Origin: Brenneria sp. hezel4-2-4
Lineage (GTDB): Bacteria > Pseudomonadota > Gammaproteobacteria > Enterobacterales > Enterobacteriaceae
Assembly (NCBI RefSeq): GCF_013155275.1
Contig: NZ_JABJXS010000001.1
Location: forward strand, 124,001 to 188,000
Length of the DNA stretch: 64,000 bases
Reading direction: 5' to 3'
Both the position numbers and the translations under genes were made by a program. This document shows, piece by piece, positions 46,456 through 55,989 of this stretch (its first letter is position 1; every line of letters begins with the position of its first letter). Under the pieces are notes generated by a model. The model searched no databases. It saw only the letters and a program-made list of their open reading frames with translations, and was not told the origin of the DNA.

Positions 46456-49158
46456 ATGGCCGTAACCAATGTTGCTGAACTTAACGCACTGGTCGAAAGA
46501 GTGAAAAAGGCGCAGCAGGAATTTGCCAATTACACTCAGGAACAAGTCGACAAAATCTTCCGGGCAGCCGCGCTTGCTGCCTCAGATGCTCGAATTCCAC
46601 TGGCGAAGATGGCTGTCGCCGAGTCTGGAATGGGTATCGTGGAAGATAAAGTAATCAAAAACCACTTTGCTTCCGAATACATTTACAACGCCTATCAGGA
46701 TGAAAAAACCTGTGGCGTGCTTTCTACCGACGACACCTTTGGCACGATCACCATTGCCGAACCCATCGGTCTGATCTGCGGTATCGTTCCGACTACCAAC
46801 CCCACTTCCACTGCGATTTTCAAAGCATTAATCAGCCTGAAAACCCGTAACGGCATCATCTTTTCTCCGCATCCGCGGGCAAAAAATGCGACCAACAAAG
46901 CCGCCGATATCGTCCTGCAAGCCGCTATCGCCGCGGGCGCGCCAAAAGATATCATCGGCTGGATCGACCAACCTTCGGTTGAACTGTCCAACCAGTTGAT
47001 GCATCACCCGGATATCAATCTGATTCTGGCTACCGGCGGCCCAGGCATGGTTAAAGCCGCATACAGCTCCGGTAAACCGGCAATCGGCGTAGGCGCAGGT
47101 AATACGCCGGTGGTTATTGATGAAACCGCCGATCTTAAACGCGCCGTAGCGTCAATTCTAATGTCAAAAACCTTTGATAACGGCGTTATCTGTGCTTCTG
47201 AACAGTCAGTGATTGTGGTCGACAGCGTCTACGACGCCGTTCGCGAACGCTTTGCCTCGCACGGCGCTTATATGCTGAAAGGTAAAGAACTGCATGCCGT
47301 ACAGGGCATTCTGTTGAAAAATGGCGCCCTGAACGCCGATATCGTCGGTCAACCGGCGCCAAAAATCGCGGAATTGGCTGGCATCAGCGTCCCTGCGAAC
47401 ACCAAAGTGCTGATCGGTGAAGTCACCGATGTTGACGAATCCGAACCATTTGCTCACGAAAAACTGTCCCCGACCCTGGCGATGTATCGCGCTACCGATT
47501 TTAACGATGCCGTGATAAAAGCCGAGAAACTGGTCGCAATGGGCGGGATTGGTCACACCTCCTGCTTGTACACCGATCAGGATAACCAACCGGAGCGTGT
47601 GAATCACTTCGGCAACCTGATGAAAACCGCCCGTATCCTGATCAACACCCCGGCTTCTCAAGGTGGTATCGGCGATCTGTACAACTTCAAACTCGCCCCA
47701 TCCCTGACGCTGGGTTGTGGTTCCTGGGGGGGTAACTCCATCTCGGAAAACGTCGGTCCGAAACACTTGATCAACAAGAAAACGGTAGCCAAGCGAGCAG
47801 AAAATATGTTGTGGCATAAACTTCCCAAATCTATTTACTTCCGTCGCGGTTCATTACCGATTGCGCTTGAAGAAGTCGCTTCCGACGGGGCAAAACGCGC
47901 ATTCATCGTGACCGACCGTTTCCTGTTCAATAACGGCTACGTCGATCAGATCGTTTCCGTCCTGAAAGAGCGTGGGCTGGAAACCGAAGTCTTCTTCGAG
48001 GTTGAAGCGGATCCAACGCTGAGCATCGTGCGTAAAGGCGCGGAGCAGATGAACTCCTTTAAACCGGATGTCATTATCGCGCTGGGCGGCGGTTCCCCGA
48101 TGGATGCGGCGAAAATCATGTGGGTCATGTACGAACACCCGGATACGCATTTTGAAGAACTGGCATTACGCTTTATGGACATCCGTAAACGTATTTACAA
48201 GTTCCCGAAAATGGGCGTGAAAGCCAAAATGATCGCGGTTACCACCACCTCCGGCACCGGTTCCGAAGTCACGCCGTTTGCCGTGGTGACCGATGATGCC
48301 ACCGGGCAGAAATATCCATTGGCCGACTACGCATTAACGCCGGATATGGCGATTGTCGACGCCAACCTGGTTATGAATATGCCGAAATCCCTGTGTGCGT
48401 TCGGTGGTCTGGATGCCGTCACTCACGCGCTGGAAGCCTATGTTTCCGTGCTGGCGAACGAATATTCAGACGGTCAGGCGTTGCAGGCGTTGAAACTGCT
48501 GAAAGAAAACCTGCCGGCCAGCTATCATGAAGGCGCGAAGAACCCGGTAGCTCGCGAACGTGTTCATAATGCCGCGACGATTGCCGGTATCGCTTTCGCC
48601 AACGCCTTCCTGGGTGTTTGTCACTCAATGGCGCACAAGCTGGGCTCTGAGTTCCACATCCCGCACGGTCTGGCGAATGCCATGTTGATCTCAAACGTTA
48701 TTCGCTATAACGCCAACGACAACCCGACCAAGCAAACGACGTTCAGCCAGTATGATCGTCCGCAAGCTCGTCGTCGCTACGCTGAAGTCGCCGATCATCT
48801 GCGTCTGACAGCACCAAGCGATCGTACTGCGCAGAAGATTGAAAAATTGTTGAACTGGTTGGAAGAAATAAAGGCAGATCTGGGTATTCCTACCTCTATC
48901 CGTGAGGCTGGCGTACAAGAAGCCGACTTCCTAGCGAAAGTGGACAAACTGTCCGAAGATGCCTTCGACGACCAATGTACCGGCGCTAACCCGCGTTATC
49001 CGTTGATTTCAGAACTGAAACAAATTCTGATGGATACGTATTACGGGCGTAAATTCTCTGAAAACACCACAGAGAAAGGTGCTACCGAAGCCGTTGCGGC
49101 AACACCCGCCGCGCCTGCAACAAAAGTAGCCAAGCAAGCCAAAAAAGTGACGAGTTAA
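46456..49158 (+). CDS. adhE: Bifunctional acetaldehyde-CoA / alcohol dehydrogenase AdhE
   Basis: Fermentative enzyme that reduces acetyl-CoA to acetaldehyde and then ethanol, regenerating NAD; 900 residues, forming helical spirosomes in E. coli. The N-terminal aldehyde dehydrogenase half has the catalytic cysteine in FDNGVICASEQSVIVVDS near residue 246. The C-terminal iron-dependent alcohol dehydrogenase half has the NAD motif ALGGGSPMDAAKIMW near residue 544 and metal-ligand histidines in GVCHSMAHKLGSEFHIPHGL near residue 720. A linker lies near residue 440. AGGAGA is 6-7 nt before the ATG. Two hairpins follow the stop. Confidence 0.98.
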   Translation: MAVTNVAELNALVERVKKAQQEFANYTQEQVDKIFRAAALAASDARIPLAKMAVAESGMGIVEDKVIKNHFASEYIYNAYQDEKTCGVLSTDDTFGTITIAEPIGLICGIVPTTNPTSTAIFKALISLKTRNGIIFSPHPRAKNATNKAADIVLQAAIAAGAPKDIIGWIDQPSVELSNQLMHHPDINLILATGGPGMVKAAYSSGKPAIGVGAGNTPVVIDETADLKRAVASILMSKTFDNGVICASEQSVIVVDSVYDAVRERFASHGAYMLKGKELHAVQGILLKNGALNADIVGQPAPKIAELAGISVPANTKVLIGEVTDVDESEPFAHEKLSPTLAMYRATDFNDAVIKAEKLVAMGGIGHTSCLYTDQDNQPERVNHFGNLMKTARILINTPASQGGIGDLYNFKLAPSLTLGCGSWGGNSISENVGPKHLINKKTVAKRAENMLWHKLPKSIYFRRGSLPIALEEVASDGAKRAFIVTDRFLFNNGYVDQIVSVLKERGLETEVFFEVEADPTLSIVRKGAEQMNSFKPDVIIALGGGSPMDAAKIMWVMYEHPDTHFEELALRFMDIRKRIYKFPKMGVKAKMIAVTTTSGTGSEVTPFAVVTDDATGQKYPLADYALTPDMAIVDANLVMNMPKSLCAFGGLDAVTHALEAYVSVLANEYSDGQALQALKLLKENLPASYHEGAKNPVARERVHNAATIAGIAFANAFLGVCHSMAHKLGSEFHIPHGLANAMLISNVIRYNANDNPTKQTTFSQYDRPQARRRYAEVADHLRLTAPSDRTAQKIEKLLNWLEEIKADLGIPTSIREAGVQEADFLAKVDKLSEDAFDDQCTGANPRYPLISELKQILMDTYYGRKFSENTTEKGATEAVAATPAAPATKVAKQAKKVTS

Positions 49159-49172
49159 CCCGTCGGGGGAAT

Positions 49173-49194
49173 AACAGCCTCAACAGAGGCTGTT
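49173..49194 (+). terminator. First adhE 3' hairpin
   Basis: Stem AACAGCCTC / GAGGCTGTT with a 4-nt loop, 14 nt beyond adhE. No T tract; it precedes the stronger terminator at 49213-49246. Confidence 0.6.
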
Positions 49195-49212
49195 GTCCAA
49201 GCACCTCGCATC

Positions 49213-49246
49213 AATACCCTGTCAGCCCGCTGTCAGGGTATTTTTT
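49213..49246 (+). terminator. adhE intrinsic terminator
   Basis: AATACCCTG / CAGGGTATT nine-bp stem followed by a six-T tract including its last two stem bases. A clear Rho-independent terminator 54 nt after the adhE stop codon. Confidence 0.88.
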
Positions 49247-49482
49247 CGTCCTGCGTTAAAAAAGCCGCCGTAGGCTATTGTCGGAATAGTTTATCCCTGG
49301 CGCAGTAAATTTGTGCATTGATTTGCATTAACCTTGTTACCCCCCTCCTCGCCTCATTTCGCCTCTCTGCGAGCCTGTGGCGCGAATTCAGCGACTCCCT
49401 ACGAGAGGGGTTAAGATTATTTAATATCGCCGTCTGGAGTCGTTTTCGAGCGTTAAATACCATCGTGGCGGCGCTGCATAGC
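49247..49482. other. Non-coding gap between adhE terminator and tdk
   Basis: A 236-bp stretch with no recognised gene. It contains an inverted CCCCTC (49342-49347) / GAGAGGGG (49402-49409) pair, which could form a long imperfect stem over about 49340-49412. Short frames on both strands (49275-49490 minus, 49318-49506 plus) show no family resemblance. I assign no function. Confidence 0.45.
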
Positions 49483-50079
49483 TTATTCAATTTCGCTTCT
49501 AACTAACCCTAATGCGATTTTATAGTGCTTTCTGCAAACGGAGACATAACTGTCATTGCCGCCGATAACCACCTGTTCCCCTTCGTGGAGAGGATTTCCC
49601 TGCGCATCCAGACGTAACACGCGGTTCGCTTTACGGCCGCAATGGCAAATCGTTTTGAGTTCAATCAACTTATCGGCCCAGGCTAATAAATAGTGGCTGC
49701 CTGAAAACAGCTCGCCACGAAAATCCGTGCGTAAGCCGTAACACAATACCGGGATATCCAATAGGTCGACCACATCTGAAAGTTCGCTAACTTGTTCACG
49801 CGTCAGGAACTGACATTCATCAATTAATACGCAATGAATAGGCTGGCTACGGTGCTCTTTCAATAGCAGGCTAAATAAAGGCGTCTGCTGATTAAACAGT
49901 AGCGCAGGAGAAGAAAGGCCGATCCGCGAACTAACCATCCCCACCCCATGCCGGTTATCTATTTCCGCGGTGAAAACCAGCGCCCTCATGCCGCGCTCTT
50001 GATAGTTATATGAGGACTGTAATAGCGCAGTGGATTTCCCTGCATTCATTGCTGAATAATAAAAATAAAGTTGAGCCAT
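49483..50079 (-). CDS. tdk: Thymidine kinase
   Basis: Phosphorylates thymidine and deoxyuridine for nucleotide salvage; 198 residues. The P-loop is [20 protein letters not shown] with Lys15, the catalytic Glu88 is in [15 protein letters not shown], and zinc ligands are in [10 protein letters not shown] and VSVCRKHYK. The ATG at 50079 gives [14 protein letters not shown], the E. coli start; a start five codons upstream is less likely. The C-terminus is about 7 residues shorter than E. coli Tdk, beyond the zinc site. It is divergent from hns, as in E. coli. Confidence 0.96.
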   Translation of the reverse strand: MAQLYFYYSAMNAGKSTALLQSSYNYQERGMRALVFTAEIDNRHGVGMVSSRIGLSSPALLFNQQTPLFSLLLKEHRSQPIHCVLIDECQFLTREQVSELSDVVDLLDIPVLCYGLRTDFRGELFSGSHYLLAWADKLIELKTICHCGRKANRVLRLDAQGNPLHEGEQVVIGGNDSYVSVCRKHYKIALGLVRSEIE

Positions 50080-50467
50080 ACTCAGATGCTCCAAAAGACG
50101 GGCTATATCGCGTATGCGGTTAAAATTTATTGTAACAACCCACCGTTAGCCCATGCAATGGGCTATTACTTGCGCAGCCTCGCCCGGTTCATCTATTGAT
50201 AGGCGCCATTGGATAAAAGATATAAACATTCCTTATAACGATAGAATCCGTCACAATATCTTATCGAACACATCAGCGCGGCAAATGACGGTTAAATGTA
50301 TTCTCCGTAGGAGAGACGTATTTTATATTCATGTAACATGGCATGTGATATCTGTTTTAAAAATGGCAATTTTTAACAAACTTACAAATTTGACTATTGC
50401 AGAAAAGAAAATAGCACTCTATTATCTCACTACACGCCACCAATAATATAAATTTGAGATTATCACA
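50080..50467. other. AT-rich control region between tdk and hns
   Basis: A 388-bp, strongly AT-rich gap carrying the hns promoter. H-NS represses its own gene in E. coli by binding curved AT-rich DNA, and the composition here fits that. A 97-codon open frame on the plus strand at 50153-50446 has no recognisable similarity and I do not call it. Confidence 0.55.
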
Positions 50468-50875
50468 ATGAGCGAAGCACTAAAGATTCTAAACAACATC
50501 CGTACTCTGAGAGCCCAGGCAAGAGAATGCAGTCTGGATACTTTGGAAGAAATGCTGGAAAAACTGGAAGTCGTGGTAAATGAACGCCGCGAAGAAGAAA
50601 GCCAGGTTCAGGCAGAAGTTGAAGAACGTGCACGTAAATTACAGCAATATCGCGATATGTTGATTGCGGACGGCATCGATCCTAACGAATTATTACAATC
50701 TTTAGGTTCAGTCAAAGTTGCCGGTAAAAGCAAGCGTGCCGCCCGCCCGGCCAAATATCAATATACCGATGAGAATGGCGAAGTTAAAACCTGGACAGGT
50801 CAAGGCCGTACTCCTGCGGTAATCAAAAAAGCGATCGAAGAACAAGGTAAATCTTTAGACGATTTCCTGCTCTAA
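50468..50875 (+). CDS. hns: H-NS, nucleoid-associated DNA-binding protein
   Basis: Global silencer that binds curved and AT-rich, often horizontally acquired DNA; 135 residues. The N-terminal oligomerisation helices ([40 protein letters not shown]) are followed by a flexible linker rich in Lys and Ala near residue 85. The C-terminal DNA-binding domain contains [20 protein letters not shown] with the core QGR motif near residue 112. A strong terminator at 50903-50934 follows. Confidence 0.98.
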   Translation: MSEALKILNNIRTLRAQARECSLDTLEEMLEKLEVVVNERREEESQVQAEVEERARKLQQYRDMLIADGIDPNELLQSLGSVKVAGKSKRAARPAKYQYTDENGEVKTWTGQGRTPAVIKKAIEEQGKSLDDFLL

Positions 50876-50902
50876 TCTGTATTTAAAATACACCAAACGC
50901 AG

Positions 50903-50934
50903 ATACCCTTGATTTTTATCAAGGGTATTTTTTT
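50903..50934 (+). terminator. hns intrinsic terminator
   Basis: Perfect 11-bp stem ATACCCTTGAT / ATCAAGGGTAT with a TTTT loop and a six-T tract, 28 nt after the hns stop. Its AT-rich outer stem and T/A flanks could also serve convergent galU. Confidence 0.92.
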
Positions 50935-51014
50935 GTGCAAAGTAACAGGTATATCGGTGAGAATTCATGCTCCCTGTCCTGTGTAATAAAACAGAGAGCA
51001 GTTATTACTAAATA

Positions 51015-51926
51015 TTATTTTTCTTCAGCTTCAATAGTTTCCCGCAGCCATTGGGTAAGTTCACCGCCCAGGCTATCATGGCGCATACCATATTCCACGA
51101 ACGCCTGCATATACCCGAGCTTGTTGCCACAGTCATGGCTGACACCTTTCAGGTGATACGCTTCCACCGTTTCTTTTTCCATTAACAACGCAATGGCGTC
51201 GGTTAACTGAATCTCATTGCCGGCGCCTGGAGGGGTTTTCTCCAGCAAAGACCAAATTTCAGCAGAAAGAACATAACGGCCGACAACGGCTAAATTTGAA
51301 GGGGCCTCGGAAGCTTTCGGCTTTTCAACCACGCCAACCATTGGCGCACTGTCGCCCGCTTTTAATTCCACGCCCTTGCAGTCTACAACGCCATAACTGC
51401 TGACATCGTCAACGGGCTCAACCATAATCTGACTATGGCCGGTTTCAGAAAACCGTTGCAACATTTCACTCAGGTTATCTTTCTTCAGATCGGATTCATA
51501 TTCATCAATAATCACATCCGGCAAAATAACCGCAACAGGTTCATCACCCACTAATGGATGGGCGCACAATACGGCATGCCCTAATCCTTTAGCCAGCCCC
51601 TGACGAACCTGCATAATGGTAACGTGCTTCGGACAAATAGATTGCACTTCTTCCAACAGTTGACGCTTAACACGTTTTTCCAACATGGCTTCCAGTTCAA
51701 AACTGGTATCAAAGTGGTTTTCGATGGAATTTTTAGAAGAATGTGTAACCAAAATTATTTCATTGATTCCCGCGGCGATACACTCGTTGACTACATATTG
51801 AATGAGCGGTTTATCCACCAATGGCAGCATTTCTTTGGGAATAGCCTTCGTGGCCGGCAACATACGCGTTCCCAATCCCGCGACAGGGATTACCGCTTTT
51901 TTTACTTTTTTATTAACAGTCGACAT
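51015..51926 (-). CDS. galU: UTP-glucose-1-phosphate uridylyltransferase GalU
   Basis: Makes UDP-glucose from UTP and glucose 1-phosphate, needed for lipopolysaccharide core, osmoprotectant glucans, trehalose and galactose use; 303 residues. The nucleotide-binding signature is [20 protein letters not shown] near residue 14, with [18 protein letters not shown] after it, [15 protein letters not shown] near residue 130 and [20 protein letters not shown] near residue 195. The ATG at 51926 has AGAGG 7 nt upstream; a TTG two codons earlier is less likely. It is convergent with hns. Confidence 0.97.
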   Translation of the reverse strand: MSTVNKKVKKAVIPVAGLGTRMLPATKAIPKEMLPLVDKPLIQYVVNECIAAGINEIILVTHSSKNSIENHFDTSFELEAMLEKRVKRQLLEEVQSICPKHVTIMQVRQGLAKGLGHAVLCAHPLVGDEPVAVILPDVIIDEYESDLKKDNLSEMLQRFSETGHSQIMVEPVDDVSSYGVVDCKGVELKAGDSAPMVGVVEKPKASEAPSNLAVVGRYVLSAEIWSLLEKTPPGAGNEIQLTDAIALLMEKETVEAYHLKGVSHDCGNKLGYMQAFVEYGMRHDSLGGELTQWLRETIEAEEK

Positions 51927-52130
51927 AAACAACCTCTTATATATCGTTCAAATAATGAACTTTATTTATCTGGTCTAAAAACTGGATAAGTATACCAGTT
52001 TAGCCGGGCCACGCTTGCCCATCGTTATAGTTCCATTAAAAATAAGACAACTACCTACATAGTAGAAAATAAAAAATAATAACGAAAGGCGAACACGGCC
52101 AGAAGAGAGTTATCACCCCTACCTATCGGA

Positions 52131-53147
52131 TTATTCTGTAGAAAGCATTAAGCGTAAGCGCCCGCCACCGCCCCAAATCTGGCATTGCCACGCTTCACAC
52201 TGGTGATTTAACTGATTGAGGTAAGCCTCATCGAGTGTTCCCAACGGCACGCCGCTATTGAGCGCAATTTGATTTTCATTGACGTTTAATGTGGCGTTTA
52301 ACCCGGCGGAGATCAGTATCAGCCGTTTTAATTCACGATGATAATAACCGACCAGCAAGGGGAAACGCCCTTCCAAACTTGCCTGGCGTAATAACTGATT
52401 TACCTGTTTTAATAAAAGCGGCAAATGGGGTAAACGGTGCTCCTGGTTTGCCAGATGCTCCTGAAGCACGCCGTTAAACAAAGTACGAAGTAATAATGCG
52501 GCCAACGTGCCGTTATTGTTGACCGCCTGAGTGACATCAAGGCAGTAGAAAGCCAGTTCATCTTCAGAGAGCGCGGCAATATCCAAAACCAATCCCGGCT
52601 GTTCGGCAACCGTAAGCTGTCGATAATTAATTCGACAACGGGCGAGCGTTTGCTGCACCGGCGGCTGTAGTTGCGCTAAAAGTTTTGCCACCGCATCAGG
52701 CGATTGATTAAGCGAATCCATATCCAACATTAATTGCTCAAGCTCATGAGCCGGCGAAGTAAACATGTCCGGATACAGACAAGTCATAACCGCCTCGCGT
52801 AAACGAGCATAATCACGAATAGGTTTCAGCAACACATCCTGAACGCCAAGCCGCAGAACCTTGGCGACATCCGCCATTTGACTGGTCGCGGAGATCACCA
52901 GTATCGGGATATGGTTGTCTTGTAAGCGTAACCGCTCCAGGAACTCAATGCCGCCCATCATCGGCATCTTTAGATCGCAAATAATTAAATCAGGCTGATG
53001 ATGCTCCAGAACGCTTAACGCCTCCAGGCCATGAATAGCTTCCAAAACCGAAGCACCAAGCGAAGTCAGATAACCGGAAAGTACGGAGCGGAAAACAGCC
53101 TCATCCTCGATAATCAATATATGTTTACCCGCCAATGGTTGTTCCAT
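52131..53147 (-). CDS. rssB: RssB, two-component response regulator controlling RpoS turnover
   Basis: Adaptor that delivers the stationary-phase sigma factor RpoS to the ClpXP protease; 338 residues. The N-terminal receiver domain has the phospho-acceptor Asp58 in PDLIICDLKMPMMGGIEFLE, preceded by the acidic pair in LIIEDEAVFR and followed by the conserved Lys in DVLLKPIRDY near residue 108. The C-terminal part is a PP2C-like domain lacking phosphatase function in E. coli. It lies downstream of rssA on the same strand with a 77-bp gap. Confidence 0.95.
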   Translation of the reverse strand: MEQPLAGKHILIIEDEAVFRSVLSGYLTSLGASVLEAIHGLEALSVLEHHQPDLIICDLKMPMMGGIEFLERLRLQDNHIPILVISATSQMADVAKVLRLGVQDVLLKPIRDYARLREAVMTCLYPDMFTSPAHELEQLMLDMDSLNQSPDAVAKLLAQLQPPVQQTLARCRINYRQLTVAEQPGLVLDIAALSEDELAFYCLDVTQAVNNNGTLAALLLRTLFNGVLQEHLANQEHRLPHLPLLLKQVNQLLRQASLEGRFPLLVGYYHRELKRLILISAGLNATLNVNENQIALNSGVPLGTLDEAYLNQLNHQCEAWQCQIWGGGGRLRLMLSTE

Positions 53148-53224
53148 CAGTTGCCCCTTACTTCAAACTCTTTAATGTTTTACCGCCAACGCTCAGCACG
53201 GCCTGACGTCGCTTATACTGGTTT

Positions 53225-54133
53225 TCAATGCGATTTTTTTACCAAAGGTAACAATTCATCGCGCTTTTTCTCCACTGCCTGACGACCGGCTTCAATCGCT
53301 TCCTGTGCCCGATGAAAATCCAGAGTGGCGATTTGCGGGCAATAAGGCTGTAAGAGTACATCAGGCGGGTCGCCCGCCATCCGGGTCATCTTTAATCGGT
53401 TTTCAAGAATCTGGATTGATGTACTCATGATTTCCATTGCTGTCGGCGAAATCCCGGTGCGCTGGCGACGTTTTCGTAACAAACGCTCACGAATTCTCCC
53501 GCGCCAGTTATTTACCGCAACATCCCCTTCAGACTCTGGCAATGTCGGCTTAACCGACAGCAAATCATGGTGGTCAAGGCTGGCGTCCTGTTGCAAATCA
53601 ACGGCGATCACAACATCCGCCCCCATCGCCCGAGTCAGCGACACCGGGACCGGATTTACCACCGCGCCATCTACCAGCCAGTAGCCATTAAACCAAACGG
53701 GAGACAACAAACCAGGTATACTGCAAGAAGCCCGAATTGATTGATGTAAATCTCCTTTTGTTAACCACAACTCTCGTCCCGTGCTCAGGTTGGTGGCCAC
53801 TGCGCCATATTTAATATCACAATCTTCAATCCTCTGCGTATGTAACAAGTGCTTCACATTGTTAAATACGCGATCGCCGCGTAATAAGCCGCCGCGCTGC
53901 CAGGAGAGATCCATCAAGCGGATTACGTCCCAATAGCTAAATCCGCTTACCCAATGCTCCATGTCATCCAGCCGGTGCGTCGCGTACGCCGCGCCGACCA
54001 ATGCCCCGACGGAACAACCGGCAACAACATCAATGTCAATGCCCAACTCCGTCAGCGCCTTGATAACGCCAATGTGAGCCCATCCTCTGGCGGCCCCGGA
54101 ACTGAGTGCCAGACCCACTTTTATCTGCCGCAT
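53225..54133 (-). CDS. rssA: RssA, patatin-like phospholipase family protein
   Basis: Patatin-like acyl hydrolase of unknown physiological substrate, 302 residues. The glycine-rich oxyanion loop is SSGAARGWAHIGVIKAL near residue 11, the nucleophile serine is in the GxSxG motif VVAGCSVGALVGAAY near residue 40, and the partner aspartate is in WLVDGAVVNPVPVSL. I use the ATG at 54133 (MRQIKVGLAL) because it aligns with E. coli RssA and has GAGGA upstream; a start four codons earlier is possible. It forms the conserved rssA-rssB pair. Confidence 0.94.
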   Translation of the reverse strand: MRQIKVGLALSSGAARGWAHIGVIKALTELGIDIDVVAGCSVGALVGAAYATHRLDDMEHWVSGFSYWDVIRLMDLSWQRGGLLRGDRVFNNVKHLLHTQRIEDCDIKYGAVATNLSTGRELWLTKGDLHQSIRASCSIPGLLSPVWFNGYWLVDGAVVNPVPVSLTRAMGADVVIAVDLQQDASLDHHDLLSVKPTLPESEGDVAVNNWRGRIRERLLRKRRQRTGISPTAMEIMSTSIQILENRLKMTRMAGDPPDVLLQPYCPQIATLDFHRAQEAIEAGRQAVEKKRDELLPLVKKSH

Positions 54134-54265
54134 GGTTGTCCTCATGTGTTTTCATTCTAGCGCACATTGCTACATCCTGAGCTTCTTAGGTAACATATCG
54201 GCCTCATGGATGGGAAGCTCACTATTATTTATCAAGTTTTAAATTAATTTTCGTCAGGAGATGCT

Positions 54266-54733
54266 GTGCCGGAACTTTGCCCCTGTAGCCGCGGGCTGCC
54301 ATATGACTCATGCTGCCAGCCGTACCATGCCGATACGATGACGGCTGCCGACCCTGTTACATTGATGCGCTCGCGCTATGCCGCCTATGTCAAATGCGAA
54401 GTGGATTACCTGATAGCAACCTGGCACCCCAGCCATCAAGCGGAAAAATGGCGAGCCTCTGTGACCGAAAGTTGTCAGGAGACCCGCTGGCTTGGACTTA
54501 ACATATTGGCAACCTTTCCGGGTAAAACGCCAGACGAAAGTTATGTCGAATTCGCCGCCCGCTATACCTCTGCCGCGAACCCACAACAGGCAGGATTGAT
54601 GCGGGAACGCTCGCGCTTTCTTCGTTATCATGATCGCTGGTACTATATGGACGGCATTCATCTGCAAACCGGCAGAAATGAACATTGTCCGTGCGGTTCC
54701 GGCAAAAAATACAAAAAGTGTTGCGGACAGTAA
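54266..54733 (+). CDS. ychJ: YchJ, SEC-C motif / UPF0225 protein
   Basis: A 155-residue protein with two zinc-binding SEC-C type motifs: an N-terminal LCPCSRGLPYDSCCQPYH and a C-terminal HCPCGSGKKYKKCCGQ like that at the end of SecA. Central motifs LMRSRYAAYVKCEVDYLIAT and RSRFLRYHDRWYYMDGIHLQ match the family. Function unknown. The GTG at 54266 is preceded by CAGGAG 5 nt upstream and matches the family start; no in-frame ATG suits. Confidence 0.93.
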   Translation: MPELCPCSRGLPYDSCCQPYHADTMTAADPVTLMRSRYAAYVKCEVDYLIATWHPSHQAEKWRASVTESCQETRWLGLNILATFPGKTPDESYVEFAARYTSAANPQQAGLMRERSRFLRYHDRWYYMDGIHLQTGRNEHCPCGSGKKYKKCCGQ

Positions 54734-54817
54734 GATACGGGCATTAACCCGCAGTGAATTTCGGCACTGCATTAACCTACGATCGCTATTTTAGTTTTGG
54801 ACAGGATCCACGCGCTC

Positions 54818-55666
54818 ATGCAATCGCAAAATATACAAAGAAAAGTATTACGGACTATTTGCCCCGATGCTAAAGGGCTTATCGCAAAAATTACCAATAT
54901 TTGTTACAAGCACGAACTTAACATTGTGCAAAACAACGAGTATGTCGATCACCGCACCGGGCGCTTTTTTATGCGCACCGAACTGGAAGGGATTTTTAAC
55001 GATACCACCCTGCTCGCCGACCTTGACGGCGCGCTCCCTGACGGGTCGGTGCGTGAACTGACCAATGCCGGCCGCCGCCGGATTGTCATTCTGGTGACGA
55101 AAGAAGCCCACTGCCTGGGCGATTTACTCATGAAAAGCGTCTACGGCGGTCTGGACGTCGAAATTGCCGCCGTTATCGGCAACCATGAAACATTACGTAC
55201 CCTGGTTGAGCGGTTTGATATTCCTTTCCATCTGGTCAGCCATGAAGGCTTATCCCGCGAAGAGCACGATCAACTGATGATCGGGCAAATTGACCAGTAT
55301 CAGCCGGACTACGTTGTTTTGGCAAAATACATGCGTGTGTTGACGCCTGCTTTTGTGCAGCATTATCCGAATCAGGTCATCAACATTCATCACTCATTCC
55401 TGCCGGCATTCATCGGCGCCCGCCCTTACCATCAGGCCTATGAGCGCGGCGTAAAAATCATCGGCGCAACGGCGCACTACGTGAACGATAGCCTGGATGA
55501 GGGGCCGATCATCATGCAGGATGTGATCAACGTTGATCACACCTACACTGCTGATGACATGATGCGTGCCGGCCGGGATGTCGAGAAGAACGTATTAAGC
55601 CGCGCACTTTACCGGGTGCTGGCGCAGCGTGTTTTTGTCTACGGGAATCGCACGATTATTCTTTAA
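54818..55666 (+). CDS. purU: Formyltetrahydrofolate deformylase PurU
   Basis: Hydrolyses 10-formyl-tetrahydrofolate to formate and tetrahydrofolate, supplying formate for PurT and balancing one-carbon pools; 282 residues. An N-terminal ACT domain (LRTICPDAKGLIAKITNICY) precedes the formyl-transferase-like hydrolase domain. Catalytic residues are in INIHHSFLPAFIGARPYHQA (Asn, His) and ATAHYVNDSLDEGPIIMQDV (Asp). The ATG at 54818 gives an N-terminus close to E. coli PurU; the frame extends seven codons upstream to a TTG without a matching family region. Glycine feedback in E. coli fits the nearby glycine-sensing transporter, though no link is shown. Confidence 0.95.
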   Translation: MQSQNIQRKVLRTICPDAKGLIAKITNICYKHELNIVQNNEYVDHRTGRFFMRTELEGIFNDTTLLADLDGALPDGSVRELTNAGRRRIVILVTKEAHCLGDLLMKSVYGGLDVEIAAVIGNHETLRTLVERFDIPFHLVSHEGLSREEHDQLMIGQIDQYQPDYVVLAKYMRVLTPAFVQHYPNQVINIHHSFLPAFIGARPYHQAYERGVKIIGATAHYVNDSLDEGPIIMQDVINVDHTYTADDMMRAGRDVEKNVLSRALYRVLAQRVFVYGNRTIIL

Positions 55667-55751
55667 CTCGCGTTCGGGCATTGTTTTTGTATGCGAATAA
55701 CGCGAATGGAATAAAAAATCGGCAAATACTTTTGTTTTTGATATATCAGGC

Positions 55752-55779
55752 TTTACAGCGGCGCATCATTTGATATGAT
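55752..55779 (+). promoter_or_regulatory. tRNA-Tyr promoter (tyrT type)
   Basis: A -35 box TTTACA at 55752-55757 and a -10 box TATGAT at 55774-55779 with 16-bp spacing, followed by a GC-rich discriminator (GCGCCCGC). It is nearly identical to the E. coli tyrT promoter. The GC-rich discriminator is the feature associated with stringent control of stable RNA genes. Confidence 0.9.
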
Positions 55780-55819
55780 GCGCCCGCTTGAAGCGAAAGC
55801 CTCTTGCAGCAAGGCCAGT

Positions 55820-55904
<85 letters not shown>

Positions 55905-55989
55905 CTTCAACATAGTATTCTGAATCAACTTCCACGCTAAAACTTCATATTCCCGTCAGGGGAAGGTGAGAACCTTCGACCAAGTCAGA

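Noticed and set aside
50153-50446. 97-codon plus-strand frame upstream of hns
   Set aside because: No recognisable similarity, AT-rich control DNA and no conserved position in the tdk-hns gap; treated as non-coding.
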